From an uncultured Oscillospiraceae bacterium (GTDB taxonomy: Bacteria > Bacillota > Clostridia > Oscillospirales > Oscillospiraceae): a stretch of 19,323 bases of DNA. The stretch is from assembly GCA_910579595.1 (NCBI GenBank), contig CAJTVM010000053.1, forward strand, positions 1 to 19,323. Reading direction: 5' to 3'. The notes below the pieces were generated by a model. That model saw only the letters and a program-made list of their open reading frames with translations, was not told where the DNA came from and made no database searches. The translations under genes and the position numbers were made by a program. Shown here in pieces: positions 6,971-14,054 of the stretch (within the stretch, counting starts at the first letter, position 1; the number at the start of each line of letters is the position of its first letter).

Positions 6971-7294
6971 ATGAAGAAAAAGAAGAATGGTTTTTGGGGG
7001 CTGATCCGGGGGCTGCTGCTGCCGGCGGCGGCCGTCGCGGCGCTGCTGTGGTTCGCCACCGCCGTGGACGGGCTGAACACCGGACGTGCGGAGGAGGATC
7101 TGCGCCAGCTGGAGGAAACCCTCCGCCGGGGGTGCGTGGCCTGCTACGCCGCAGAAGGGGCCTACCCCACCAGCCTGGACTACTTAAAGGAGCGCTACGG
7201 CGTTCAGATTGATGAGGAGCGCTATACGGTGTACTATTCCGCCTTCGCGGAGAACCTGATGCCGGATATCACCGTGCTGGAGAACACGCCATGA
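6971..7294 (+). CDS. Small GspG-like pseudopilin-type membrane protein
   Basis: The 107-residue protein has a basic N-terminus (MKKKKNGF), one membrane helix at about 15-31 and a short external domain. The segment AEGAYPTSLDYLKERYG (about 61-77) resembles the 'GxYPtsLdxL' region of major pseudopilins such as GspG. Two Cys residues (about 55 and 58) are close together. No prepilin peptidase site is evident: a Gly-Phe pair at 7-8 exists, but the residue five places after it is not Glu. The call rests on context and this weak similarity. It starts 4 bp after the platform gene, and its stop overlaps the next start (ATGA). Confidence 0.6.
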   Translation: MKKKKNGFWGLIRGLLLPAAAVAALLWFATAVDGLNTGRAEEDLRQLEETLRRGCVACYAAEGAYPTSLDYLKERYGVQIDEERYTVYYSAFAENLMPDITVLENTP

Positions 7295-7770
7295 GGAAAC
7301 GAGTGAGCCAACACCATATGAGCGGCCTGCTCATGCTGCTGCTGTTTGGGATATTTGCGGTATGCGTGCTGGCAGTGCTGCTGACGGGGGCGCGGGCCTA
7401 CCGGGGCCTCACCCAGCGGGATCAGGCGGCCTTCGGCCGGCGCACCGGGACGCAGTACATCGCCGCCCGTGTGCGGCAGGCCGACACGGCGGGCGGCGTA
7501 GCGGTAAAGCCCTTCGGGGACACCACGGCGCTGGCCCTGACCCAGGACGGTATGGTGACCTGGGTGTACTGGTACGACGGGTATCTGATGGAGCTGTACA
7601 CCTTTGAGGACGGGGGCCTTTCCCCCGGGGACGGCGTGCCGATTATGGAGCTGGAGAGCCTGGAGCTGAGCATGGAGGACGGCCTGCTGACGGCGGAGGT
7701 TGGAAGCGCCGGGGGCGTGACAGATACCATCCGGCTGTCCCTGCGCAGCGGAGAGGGGGCGGCGGGATGA
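7291..7770 (+). CDS. DUF4860-like single-pass membrane protein, pseudopilin-like
   Basis: The 159-residue protein has one N-terminal membrane helix (about 12-34, LLMLLLFGIFAVCVLAVLL) and an external domain of mostly beta character. The stretch RAYRGLTQRDQAAF and the following RTGTQYIAARVRQAD match what I recall of DUF4860, a family found in Clostridia near secretion genes. The layout (short N-terminus, helix, then 'QYIAARVRQAD') also resembles GspJ-type minor pseudopilins. There is no canonical G|xxxxE cleavage site; the residue five after Gly12 is Leu. It overlaps both neighbours by ATGA, indicating translational coupling. Confidence 0.65.
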   Translation: MRKRVSQHHMSGLLMLLLFGIFAVCVLAVLLTGARAYRGLTQRDQAAFGRRTGTQYIAARVRQADTAGGVAVKPFGDTTALALTQDGMVTWVYWYDGYLMELYTFEDGGLSPGDGVPIMELESLELSMEDGLLTAEVGSAGGVTDTIRLSLRSGEGAAG

Positions 7771-8240
7771 AAAGCAAAGCCCCCCTGCTCCTGATGGAGC
7801 AGATGATCATGCTGCTGGTGTTCGCCTTTGCCGCCGCGTTGTGCTTGCAGGCGTTTGTGAAGTCGGACAACATCTCCCGGCGCAGCGAGGCCAGGGACAG
7901 GGCGGCCACCCTGTGCCAGAACATCGCGGAAACCATTCGCGCCAACGGCGGGGATGCCGGCGAGGCCCTGCGCACCGTGACGGGACAATGCCTTGCCGCG
8001 GAGGATGGGAGCTTCGAGGCCCGGTTCGATGGGAATTGGAACCTGATTGAAGCCGGCAAGTCCTTGGGGGTTGGGGATCAGTACTATTTCGCGTGGACCA
8101 ATGAAATAGACAGCGAAGTCCCCGGCCTGGGCAAGGCGGAGGTCTATGTGGAGTCCGTGGCGCCCGCTGACGGGGAGATCACGCGGATTTTTGAACTTGA
8201 GGTGGCCTGGCAGGAGGAGGTGGACGGCAGTGGAGGCTAA
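7767..8240 (+). CDS. Pseudopilin-like membrane protein (GspI/H-like, with a +5 Glu)
   Basis: This 157-residue protein was not assigned to a named family. Its start resembles a minor prepilin: PLLLMEQMIMLLVFAFAAAL, with Glu11 at the place of the conserved +5 glutamate if cleavage were after Pro6. The required Gly at -1 is missing, so normal prepilin peptidase processing is doubtful. The helix spans about 7-29. The external part (about 35-157) is Ala/Glu-rich first and then beta-like (DQYYFAWTNEID, AEVYVESVAP). It overlaps the previous gene by 4 bp and the next by 11 bp, so it is translated as part of the cluster. Confidence 0.6.
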   Translation: MKSKAPLLLMEQMIMLLVFAFAAALCLQAFVKSDNISRRSEARDRAATLCQNIAETIRANGGDAGEALRTVTGQCLAAEDGSFEARFDGNWNLIEAGKSLGVGDQYYFAWTNEIDSEVPGLGKAEVYVESVAPADGEITRIFELEVAWQEEVDGSGG

Positions 8241-8682
8241 GAAACAGCGCTTCTCCCCGCCCGCCATCGGCGGCACCTCTTTGCTGGTGGTGTTCGCGGT
8301 GCTGTGCCTGACGGTGTTCGCCCTGCTGTCCCTCACCACGGTGCAGGCGGACGTGCGGCTGGCGGACGCCTCCGCCAAGGCGGTGACGGACTACTACGCC
8401 GCCGACTGCCAGGCCCAGGAGATCCTGGCCCGGCTGCGGAACGGCGAGCGCCCCGAGGGCGTGGCGTTTTCCAACGGCGTCTGGCCCTATGGCGTGCCGC
8501 CTTCCGGCAGCGGCCCGCTCTATGCCGGCTACGCCGTGCCCATTTCGGATACCCAGGAGCTTCAGGTCTCGGTACTCCTGATGGGGGGGGCAGGCGTGGA
8601 CTATGTGGTTCAGCGCTGGCAGGCAGTGCCCACCGGGGAGTGGGAAGGCGACGAGTCCCTGAACCTGTGGGACGGGACGTAA
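8230..8682 (+). CDS. Pseudopilin-like membrane protein resembling GspK/PilX N-termini
   Basis: The 150-residue protein has a single helix (about 16-38). GGTSLLVVFAVLCLTVFALL resembles the start of GspK-type minor pseudopilins ('G-x-A-L-L-V-x-L'), which also lack the +5 Glu; here +5 after Gly15 is Val. After the helix, AKAVTDYYAADCQAQEILARL looks like the amphipathic pilin alpha-helix. I chose the GTG at 8230, because GGAGGAGG lies about nine bases upstream and the extra 28 residues of the longer frame (from 8146) are Arg/Trp-rich sequence antagonistic to the overlapping gene. It overlaps the upstream gene by 11 bp, and the PilT-type gene begins 22 bp after its stop. Confidence 0.6.
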   Translation: MEAKKQRFSPPAIGGTSLLVVFAVLCLTVFALLSLTTVQADVRLADASAKAVTDYYAADCQAQEILARLRNGERPEGVAFSNGVWPYGVPPSGSGPLYAGYAVPISDTQELQVSVLLMGGAGVDYVVQRWQAVPTGEWEGDESLNLWDGT

Positions 8683-8704
8683 TATGATGAAGGAGAAAGC
8701 AGAC

Positions 8705-9760
8705 ATGGATCTGATGGAATTTTTGAAGCGGGCCGTGAACGACCATGCGTCCGACCTGTTTATCGTGGCGGGCGGCCCGGTGTCCGAAAAGCTGGAAAAC
8801 CGGTTGGTCCCCATCAGCGAGGAGCGGCTGTTCCCCAAGGAGACGGAGGAGCTGGTCCAGGCGGTCTACGCCACCGCCAACCGCCCCATGGAAAAGTTCC
8901 TCAAGGAAGGGGACGACGACTTCTCCTTCTCCGTGCCTGGTCTGGCCCGGTTCCGGGTGAACGTGTACCGGCAGCGGGGCTCCATGGCGGCGGTGATCCG
9001 GGTGGTGGCCTTTGACATCCCCGACTGGCGGGATCTGGGCATCCCGGCCCAGGTGATGGAGCTGTCCGGGGTGCAGCACGGCATGGTGCTGGTCACCGGC
9101 ACGGCGGGCAGCGGCAAGTCCACCACCCAGGCGTGTGTCATCGACCAGATCAACCGCACCCGGGAGAGCCACATCATCACCCTGGAGGACCCCATCGAGT
9201 ACCTCCACCGGGATCAGAAAAGCATCGTCAGCCAGCGGGAGATGGCCATCGACACCCAGGATTACCCCTCCGCCCTGCGGGCCTGCCTGCGCCAGGCCCC
9301 CGATGTGATTCTGCTGGGGGAAATGCGGGATCAGGCCACCATCCACACCGCCATGACGGCGGCGGAGACGGGGCATCTGCTTATCGCCACCCTGCACACC
9401 AAGGGGGCGGTGAACACCATCGACCGCATTGTGGACACATTCCCCAGCGGCCAGCAGGATCAGGTGCGGGTGCAGCTGAGCATGGTGCTGCACACCGTGG
9501 TGTCCCAGCAGCTGGTGCCCGATATGGAGGGGGGGCTGGTGCCCGCCTTTGAGATCATGCACGTCAACAGCGCCATCCGGAGCCTGATCCGGGACAGCAA
9601 GACCCACCAGATTGATAACGCCATTACCGCGGGGAGCGCGGAGGGCATGGTGAGCATGGACCAGTCCCTGCTGGCGCTGTACAAGGCCAACCGGATTTCC
9701 AAGGATACGGCCATGTCCTTCTCGGACAACCCCGACCAAATGCGCCGCAGGCTGGGGTAA
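8705..9760 (+). CDS. pilT: PilT-type secretion/retraction ATPase
   Basis: This hexameric ATPase powers type IV pilus retraction in known systems. The 351 residues match PilT length. Visible are an N-terminal ASDLFIVAG (PilT 'ASDLHL'), Walker A GTAGSGKST (132-140), Asp box ITLEDPIEYLH (158-168), Walker B VILLGEMRD (201-209), His box TGHLLIATLHT (222-232), and AIRSLIRDSKTHQI (about 290-303). The last is the PilT hallmark 'AIRNLIRE' motif, so this is not a PilB/GspE extension ATPase; no zinc-binding CxxC pair is present. I chose the ATG at 8705 (AAGGAG nine bases upstream) over ATGs at 8684/8687 with poor ribosome binding sites. It is the last gene of the operon, and the only assembly-type ATPase in the window. 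Confidence 0.93.
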   Translation: MDLMEFLKRAVNDHASDLFIVAGGPVSEKLENRLVPISEERLFPKETEELVQAVYATANRPMEKFLKEGDDDFSFSVPGLARFRVNVYRQRGSMAAVIRVVAFDIPDWRDLGIPAQVMELSGVQHGMVLVTGTAGSGKSTTQACVIDQINRTRESHIITLEDPIEYLHRDQKSIVSQREMAIDTQDYPSALRACLRQAPDVILLGEMRDQATIHTAMTAAETGHLLIATLHTKGAVNTIDRIVDTFPSGQQDQVRVQLSMVLHTVVSQQLVPDMEGGLVPAFEIMHVNSAIRSLIRDSKTHQIDNAITAGSAEGMVSMDQSLLALYKANRISKDTAMSFSDNPDQMRRRLG

Positions 9761-9850
9761 CCTGCGCCATATGCAGGCATAGACCCGGCCAGACGGTGAA
9801 TCGAGGTTGTGAATGCAGGTTCTTAATTCGGAGGAACGAGGGGGAAGCGC

Positions 9851-11197
9851 GTGAGGGCGGACATACCGGCGGGGGCGGAGCGTATTCTGCGCACCCTGAC
9901 AGGGGCGGGCTTTGAGGCGTATCTGGTGGGCGGCTGTGTGCGGGATCTGCTGCGGGGAGCCCCGCCCCACGACTGGGATATCTGCACCAGCGCCCTCCCC
10001 GAGGAAACAGAGGCGTGCTTCGCCGGACGGCGGATCATCAAGAGCGGGCTGAAGTACGGCACGGTCACGGTGCTGGAGGCCGGCGGGCCATACGAGATCA
10101 CCACCTACCGCACCGAGGGGCCGTACTCCGACAGCCGCCGGCCGGATTTTGTCCGGTTTGTGCCCGATTTAGGGCAGGATCTGGCCCGGAGGGACTTCAC
10201 GATGAACGCCGCGGCTATGGATTTGGAGGGGAACCTCCGGGATCCCTTCCACGGCGCTGAGGACATCCGGACGGGAGTGATCCGGTGCGTGGGGGAGCCC
10301 GCCCAGCGCTTCCGGGAGGACGGCCTGCGGGTGATGCGGGCGCTGCGGTTTGCCGCCGCGTTCGGCTATGAGATTGAAACGGGCACTGCCCAGGCCGTCC
10401 ACGAGAACCGGGCCATGCTGGATAAGGTGGCGGCGGAGCGGATCAACGTGGAACTTTGCGGGCTGCTGGCGGGGCAAAGCGCCGGGGAAATTCTGCGGCG
10501 GTATCCCGACGTGCTGTGCCAGTTCTGGCCGGAGCTGGGGCCGCTGGTGAGCTTAGAACAGCACACCCCCTGGCACTGCTGGGGCGGCTGGGAGCACACC
10601 ATCCACGCGGTGGAGGCCATCCCCGCCGATGTGACGCTGCGGCTGGCGGCGCTGCTTCACGACGTCGGCAAGCCATACTGCAAATCCACCGACGGGCAGG
10701 GCATCGACCACTTTTACGGCCACCCGGCGGCAGGCGCGGAGCTGGCGAACGGGATGCTCCGGGCGCTGAAATTTGACAACGCCACCCGGAAGCGGGTGGC
10801 GAAGCTGGTGGAGCGCCACGACGCCCAGATCGCGCCCCAGGGCCGCGTCATCCGCCGGTGGCTCAACCGCATGGGGGCGGAGGCGTTTTTTCAGCTGCTG
10901 GAGCTGAAACGGGCGGATGCCATGGGGCAGGCCCCGGAGAAGGCGGCGGGCCGCCTGGCGGAGCTAACAGAGATCCGGGCGGAGGCGGAACGCGCCATCG
11001 CGGAAGGGCAGTGCTTTGCCCTGAAGGATTTGGCGGTGGACGGCCGGGACGTCATCGCGGCGGGGGCGTCGCCGGGTCCGGAAGTGGGCCGGATTTTGAA
11101 TGCGCTGCTGGAGCGGGTGCTGGGCGGCGGGGCGGCCAACGAGAGGGGGGCGCTGCTCGGGCTGGTTGAGCGGATGCTGACGGAGGACAGGCGGTGA
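9851..11197 (+). CDS. cca: CCA tRNA nucleotidyltransferase (class II) with HD domain
   Basis: The enzyme adds or repairs the 3' CCA end of tRNAs. The 448 residues show the nucleotidyltransferase motif VGGCVRDLLRG (26-36) with the metal-binding HDWDICTSA (Asp41, Asp43). RRDFTMNA (113-120), the REDGLRVMRALRFA block (155-168) and an HD phosphohydrolase motif LLHDVGKP (268-274) follow. Its GTG start has GGGGGAAG about six bases upstream and GGAGG further up. All five tRNA genes in this window encode CCA, so here the enzyme would mainly repair. It sits 90 bp after the PilT gene with no clear promoter between them, and ends in its own terminator. The sister poly(A) polymerase family shares these motifs, but the HD domain and Firmicutes context favour CCA addition. 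Confidence 0.92.
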   Translation: MRADIPAGAERILRTLTGAGFEAYLVGGCVRDLLRGAPPHDWDICTSALPEETEACFAGRRIIKSGLKYGTVTVLEAGGPYEITTYRTEGPYSDSRRPDFVRFVPDLGQDLARRDFTMNAAAMDLEGNLRDPFHGAEDIRTGVIRCVGEPAQRFREDGLRVMRALRFAAAFGYEIETGTAQAVHENRAMLDKVAAERINVELCGLLAGQSAGEILRRYPDVLCQFWPELGPLVSLEQHTPWHCWGGWEHTIHAVEAIPADVTLRLAALLHDVGKPYCKSTDGQGIDHFYGHPAAGAELANGMLRALKFDNATRKRVAKLVERHDAQIAPQGRVIRRWLNRMGAEAFFQLLELKRADAMGQAPEKAAGRLAELTEIRAEAERAIAEGQCFALKDLAVDGRDVIAAGASPGPEVGRILNALLERVLGGGAANERGALLGLVERMLTEDRR

Positions 11198-11215
11198 AAA
11201 AGCCGCCCGTCTTTT
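11186..11215 (+). terminator. Intrinsic terminator of cca
   Basis: GGCGGT (11190-11195), loop GAAAAA, and GCCGCC (11202-11207), extended by GAC/GTC outside a single A-C mismatch and followed by TTTT (11212-11215). The cca stop codon lies at the edge of the loop. Confidence 0.7.
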
Positions 11216-11236
11216 GAGAAAAGGGGCATTTTTTCC

Positions 11237-11265
11237 TTGACAAGCGCCGGAGGACGCTATATAAT
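11237..11265 (+). promoter_or_regulatory. Consensus sigma-A promoter of rplJ-rplL
   Basis: TTGACA (11237-11242), a 17-bp spacer and TATAAT (11260-11265) match the consensus exactly, as expected for a ribosomal protein operon. The predicted start is near 11272. Confidence 0.93.
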
Positions 11266-11271
11266 AACAGC

Positions 11272-11557
11272 CGTGTTCAAAGACAGCAGGTGCAAGAGCG
11301 CTGAGCCGTCGTGAGCGGCGCGGATGAATCAAAGCGAGGGCGAAAGCCAGGGCCGACGAAGTTGGGCCGGGTTTACCCGAGACGGAGGGAAGCCGCGCGC
11401 CGCGAACAGGCGAAGCGCAGCGATGCGTAAGTCCTGCCGAGAATGCAGCCAATACGCTAGTTTGCGCTGTTTTCGTTGGAACACGGAGGCAGCGGTTTTT
11501 TTGTGCTTACAGAAGAATCACCTGCCGCGACAAATTACCCGGAGGTGAATTTTAACA
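11272..11557 (+). ncRNA. Ribosomal protein L10 leader (autoregulatory mRNA element), expanded
   Basis: The L10 leader of Firmicutes binds L10(L12)4 and represses the rplJL mRNA. Its hallmark 5' strand AAAGACAGCAGGTGC (starting about 11279) and 3' strand CCTGCCGAGAATG (11433-11445) are both present, with GCAGG (11286-11290) able to pair with CCTGC (11433-11437). Between them lie about 140 nt of very GC-rich sequence with several hairpins (GGC-GAAA-GCC, CGGGTTTACCCG), much more than I recall for the family. An intrinsic terminator and then the rplJ ribosome binding site follow, so control is probably by transcription attenuation. Confidence 0.82.
11465..11502 (+). terminator. Attenuator terminator in the L10 leader
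   Basis: A 12-bp stem (11465-11476 with 11483-11494, outer arms CGCTG/CAGCG, several G-U pairs inside) with a 6-base loop is followed by G and seven Ts (11496-11502). It stands between the L10-binding fold and the rplJ start, as expected for attenuation. Confidence 0.85.
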
Positions 11558-12103
11558 ATGCCTAACGCAAAGGTTCTCAGTGAGAAGCAGGCCATCGTGG
11601 CCAGTCTGGTAGAAGACCTGAAGGCCGCCAATTCCGGCGTCCTGGTGGACTACAAAGGCATCACCGTGGCCGAGGACACCGCCCTGCGCCATGAGCTGCG
11701 GGAGAACGGCGTGGAGTACGCCGTGGTGAAGAATACCCTGCTGCGCCGCGCCCTGGACGATGTGGAGCTGGGTGAGCTGGACGGCGTACTCAACGGTACC
11801 ACGTCCATGGCCATCTCCAAGGATGACCCCATCGCCCCCATGCGAATCGTCAACAAGTACGCCAAGCAGATGGGCGACCGCTTCAACATCAAGGCCGGCT
11901 TCATGGACGGCAAGGTGCTCCCCCTGGACGATGTCATCGCCATGGCCGAGCTGCCCTCCAAGGACGCCCTGCTGGGCCAGGTCCTGGGCATGATGCTGGC
12001 GCCTATCACCAGTCTGGCCATCGTCATCAAGGCCATCGCCGAGAAGGACGGCGAAGCCGCCCCTGCCGAGGCCCCCGCAGAGGAGGCCCCCGCCGCCGAA
12101 TAA
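11558..12103 (+). CDS. rplJ: 50S ribosomal protein L10
   Basis: L10 anchors L7/L12 dimers to the ribosomal stalk. The 181-residue protein has the typical start (MPNAKVLSEKQAIVASL), the VLVDYKGITVAEDTALR region and NGVEYAVVKNTLLRRAL. It is slightly longer than usual (about 165-175) because of an Ala/Pro/Glu-rich tail (EAAPAEAPAEEAPAAE). The ribosome binding site is CGGAGGTGA. It is the first gene after the L10 leader, 62 bp before rplL. rplK and rplA do not precede it here. Confidence 0.97.
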   Translation: MPNAKVLSEKQAIVASLVEDLKAANSGVLVDYKGITVAEDTALRHELRENGVEYAVVKNTLLRRALDDVELGELDGVLNGTTSMAISKDDPIAPMRIVNKYAKQMGDRFNIKAGFMDGKVLPLDDVIAMAELPSKDALLGQVLGMMLAPITSLAIVIKAIAEKDGEAAPAEAPAEEAPAAE

Positions 12104-12165
12104 GCGGCGCTGTCCCATGGGGACGCAACATATTTTAACATTTGAAAATTAGGAGGTAGTTCATC

Positions 12166-12540
12166 ATGGCAAGCGAGAAGATCACTGCTCTGATTGAAGA
12201 AGTTAAGGCCCTTACCGTTCTGGAGCTGAACGACCTGGTCAAGGCTCTGGAGGAGGAGTTCGGCGTTTCCGCCGCCGCTATGGCCGCTCCCGCCGCCGCC
12301 GGCCCCGCCGCCGCCGTGGAGGAGAAGACCGAGTTCGACGTGGTGCTGGCTGGGTTCGACGCCGCCGCCAAGATCAAGGTCATCAAGGCCGTCCGCGAGA
12401 TCACCGGCCTGGGCCTGGCCGAGGCCAAGGCCGCTGTCGAGGGCGCGCCCAAGACCCTGAAGGAGGCCGTGTCCAAGGACGAGGCCGAGGAGCTGAAGAA
12501 GAAGCTGGAAGAGGCCGGCGGCAAGGTGGAGCTGAAGTAA
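12166..12540 (+). CDS. rplL: 50S ribosomal protein L7/L12
   Basis: This stalk protein recruits translation factors. The 124 residues match the family: N-terminal dimerisation helix (LIEEVKALTVLELNDLVKAL), Ala-rich hinge (about 38-55), and C-terminal domain with FDVVLAGFDAAAKIKVIKAV and GLGLAEAKAAVEGAPK. AGGAGGTAG precedes the ATG. It is followed by a strong terminator, so rpoB-rpoC are not co-transcribed downstream, unlike the usual rplJL-rpoBC arrangement. Confidence 0.98.
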   Translation: MASEKITALIEEVKALTVLELNDLVKALEEEFGVSAAAMAAPAAAGPAAAVEEKTEFDVVLAGFDAAAKIKVIKAVREITGLGLAEAKAAVEGAPKTLKEAVSKDEAEELKKKLEEAGGKVELK

Positions 12541-12576
12541 CCAAACCCTTGCCCGTCAAACGCAAACGCGCATTGG

Positions 12577-12612
12577 AAAATGCCTGCGGAGGCAATTCCG
12601 CAGGCATTTTTT
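12577..12612 (+). terminator. Intrinsic terminator of rplJ-rplL
   Basis: A perfect 14-bp stem (AAAATGCCTGCGGA with TCCGCAGGCATTTT) around the loop GGCAAT, ending in six Ts. It closes the rplJ-rplL unit. Confidence 0.95.
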
Positions 12613-12790
12613 CATGGTGGGACGCCCCTTTGAGGCGGTTCCGCCCTGTGCGGCAGGCTGACGGCAATCATTTTTAAAGAAGGAGGATGCTGTTTGAAGT
12701 ACGTTAAATCGGTGACTGTGCGCTGACCGGGAGGACAGTGCATGACACGCCTCCCGATGGATGACAAATTCAATCAGGAGGAATTTCCCC

Positions 12791-13216
12791 ATGAACCGGG
12801 AGAACAAGAGAAAAACCTTTGAACCAGGCTATTACAAAACCCATGCCTGCAAGGAAGCCTTTACCTGCCGCTGCTGCGGCCGCCTGGTGACGCCGGACGG
12901 CGCGGCCAGCGCCCACCGCAACCACTGCCCCAACTGCCTGACCAGCCTCCATGTGGACGTGGAGCCGGGGGACCGGGCGGCGGACTGCGGAGGGCTGATG
13001 GAACCGGTGGCGGTGTGGGTGCGCAAGGGGGGCGAGTGGGCCATTGTCCACCGGTGCCGCCGGTGCGGTGCGTTCAGCTCCAACCGGGCGGCGGCGGACG
13101 ACAACCCCATGAAGCTGATGTCCATCGCCATGAGGCCGCTGGCCTCGCCCCCCTTCCCCATCGAGCGCATGGAGGAGCTTACCCGCCTCATGGGCGGGGA
13201 GGGCAGCCTTGGCTGA
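12791..13216 (+). CDS. RNHCP-domain zinc-binding protein
   Basis: This 141-residue cytoplasmic protein belongs to the RNHCP domain family, named for the motif seen here at 43-47 (HRNHCPNCLTSLHVD). Cysteine pairs CRCC (26-29), CPNC (46-49) and CRRC (89-92) suggest two zinc sites. I know no established function for the family. I chose the ATG at 12791, with AGGAGGAA eight bases upstream; an in-frame ATG at 12761 has no such site. The gene lies between the rplL terminator and a terminator shared with the convergent ABC operon. No clear promoter was found in 12613-12790, which instead holds two additional Shine-Dalgarno-like motifs. Confidence 0.85.
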   Translation: MNRENKRKTFEPGYYKTHACKEAFTCRCCGRLVTPDGAASAHRNHCPNCLTSLHVDVEPGDRAADCGGLMEPVAVWVRKGGEWAIVHRCRRCGAFSSNRAAADDNPMKLMSIAMRPLASPPFPIERMEELTRLMGGEGSLG

Positions 13217-13222
13217 ACAAAG

Positions 13223-13256
13223 ACCGGCCCCCGCCGATGGCAGGGGCCGGTTTCTT
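13223..13256. terminator. Bidirectional terminator between convergent units
   Basis: ACCGGCCCC (13223-13231) pairs with GGGGCCGGT (13243-13251). The plus strand continues TTTCTT. The minus strand continues CTTTGTT. It serves the RNHCP gene on the plus strand and the ABC transporter operon on the minus strand. Confidence 0.85.
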
Positions 13257-13263
13257 GCGCGGT

Positions 13264-14052
13264 TCACTCGGAGAGCAGGATGCGGTCGTTGTCCAGATCC
13301 TTCCCCGTCCCCGCCTTGAAGCGGCGGAGCAGGCCGTCCACCGTCATGCCGGATCGCTCCTGGCCCGAAACGTCCAGCACGATGTTCCCGCCCGCCATCA
13401 TCAGTGTGCGGCTGCCCAGATCCAGGGCCTGCTTCATGTTGTGGGTGACCATCATGGTGGTGATGTGGTGCTCCGCCACGATGTCCCGGGTGAGCTTCAG
13501 CACCTTTTCCGCCGTGCCGGGATCCAGGGCGGCGGTGTGCTCGTCCAGCAGCAGCAGCTTGGGCGGCATCATAGTGGCCATCAGCAGGGTGAGGGCCTGC
13601 CGCTGCCCGCCGGACAGCAGTCCCACCGGCTGGCGCATCCGGTCCTCCAGGCCCATGTCCAGCAGGGCCAGTTTGTCCCGGAAGCGCATCCTGTCCTTCT
13701 GGCCCATGTGGGAGAACCAGCCGCCGCTGCCCGCCGCCAGCGCCAGGTTTTCCTCAATGGACATCCCCGGCGCGCTGCCCCGCATGGGGTCCTGGAACAG
13801 CCGCCCGATGGATTTGGCCCGTTTGAACTCGGGCAGGAAGGTGATGTCCTGGCCGTCCAGCACGATGGAGCCGCTGTCGGTGAGGAAGCTGCCCGCGATG
13901 GCGTTGAACAGGGTGGACTTCCCCGCCCCGTTGGAGCCGATGATGGTGACGAAGTCGCCGGGGGCCAGGTGGAGGGACAGGCCGGTGATAGCCTTTTTCT
14001 CGTTTACTGTGCCGGGGTTGAAGGTTTTAGAGATATTGGCGATGTTCAGCAT
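13264..14052 (-). CDS. ABC transporter ATP-binding protein, TrpZ-like
   Basis: This 262-residue nucleotide-binding subunit powers import by the transporter encoded upstream. Walker A GSNGAGKST (39-47), signature LSGGQ (146-150), Walker B LLLLDE (166-171) with D-loop AALDP, and the H-loop His204 are all intact. DEHTAALD replaces the more usual DEPTSALD. I recall this variant in importers with TrpX-type binding proteins. The ATG at 14052 comes 2 nt after the permease stop (TGAGTATG), and GGGAGG lies inside the permease end, so translation is coupled. The reading frame is open far upstream, but that part is antisense-like low-complexity sequence within the permease gene and is not used. It is the last gene of the operon. 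Confidence 0.92.
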   Translation of the reverse strand: MLNIANISKTFNPGTVNEKKAITGLSLHLAPGDFVTIIGSNGAGKSTLFNAIAGSFLTDSGSIVLDGQDITFLPEFKRAKSIGRLFQDPMRGSAPGMSIEENLALAAGSGGWFSHMGQKDRMRFRDKLALLDMGLEDRMRQPVGLLSGGQRQALTLLMATMMPPKLLLLDEHTAALDPGTAEKVLKLTRDIVAEHHITTMMVTHNMKQALDLGSRTLMMAGGNIVLDVSGQERSGMTVDGLLRRFKAGTGKDLDNDRILLSE

Positions 14053-14054
14053 AC

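Noticed and set aside
8333..9970. 545-codon open frame on the minus strand
   Set aside because: It lies opposite the PilT and GspK-like genes, is rich in His, Gly and Arg, and has no recognisable domain. Long antisense frames are expected in such GC-rich coding DNA.
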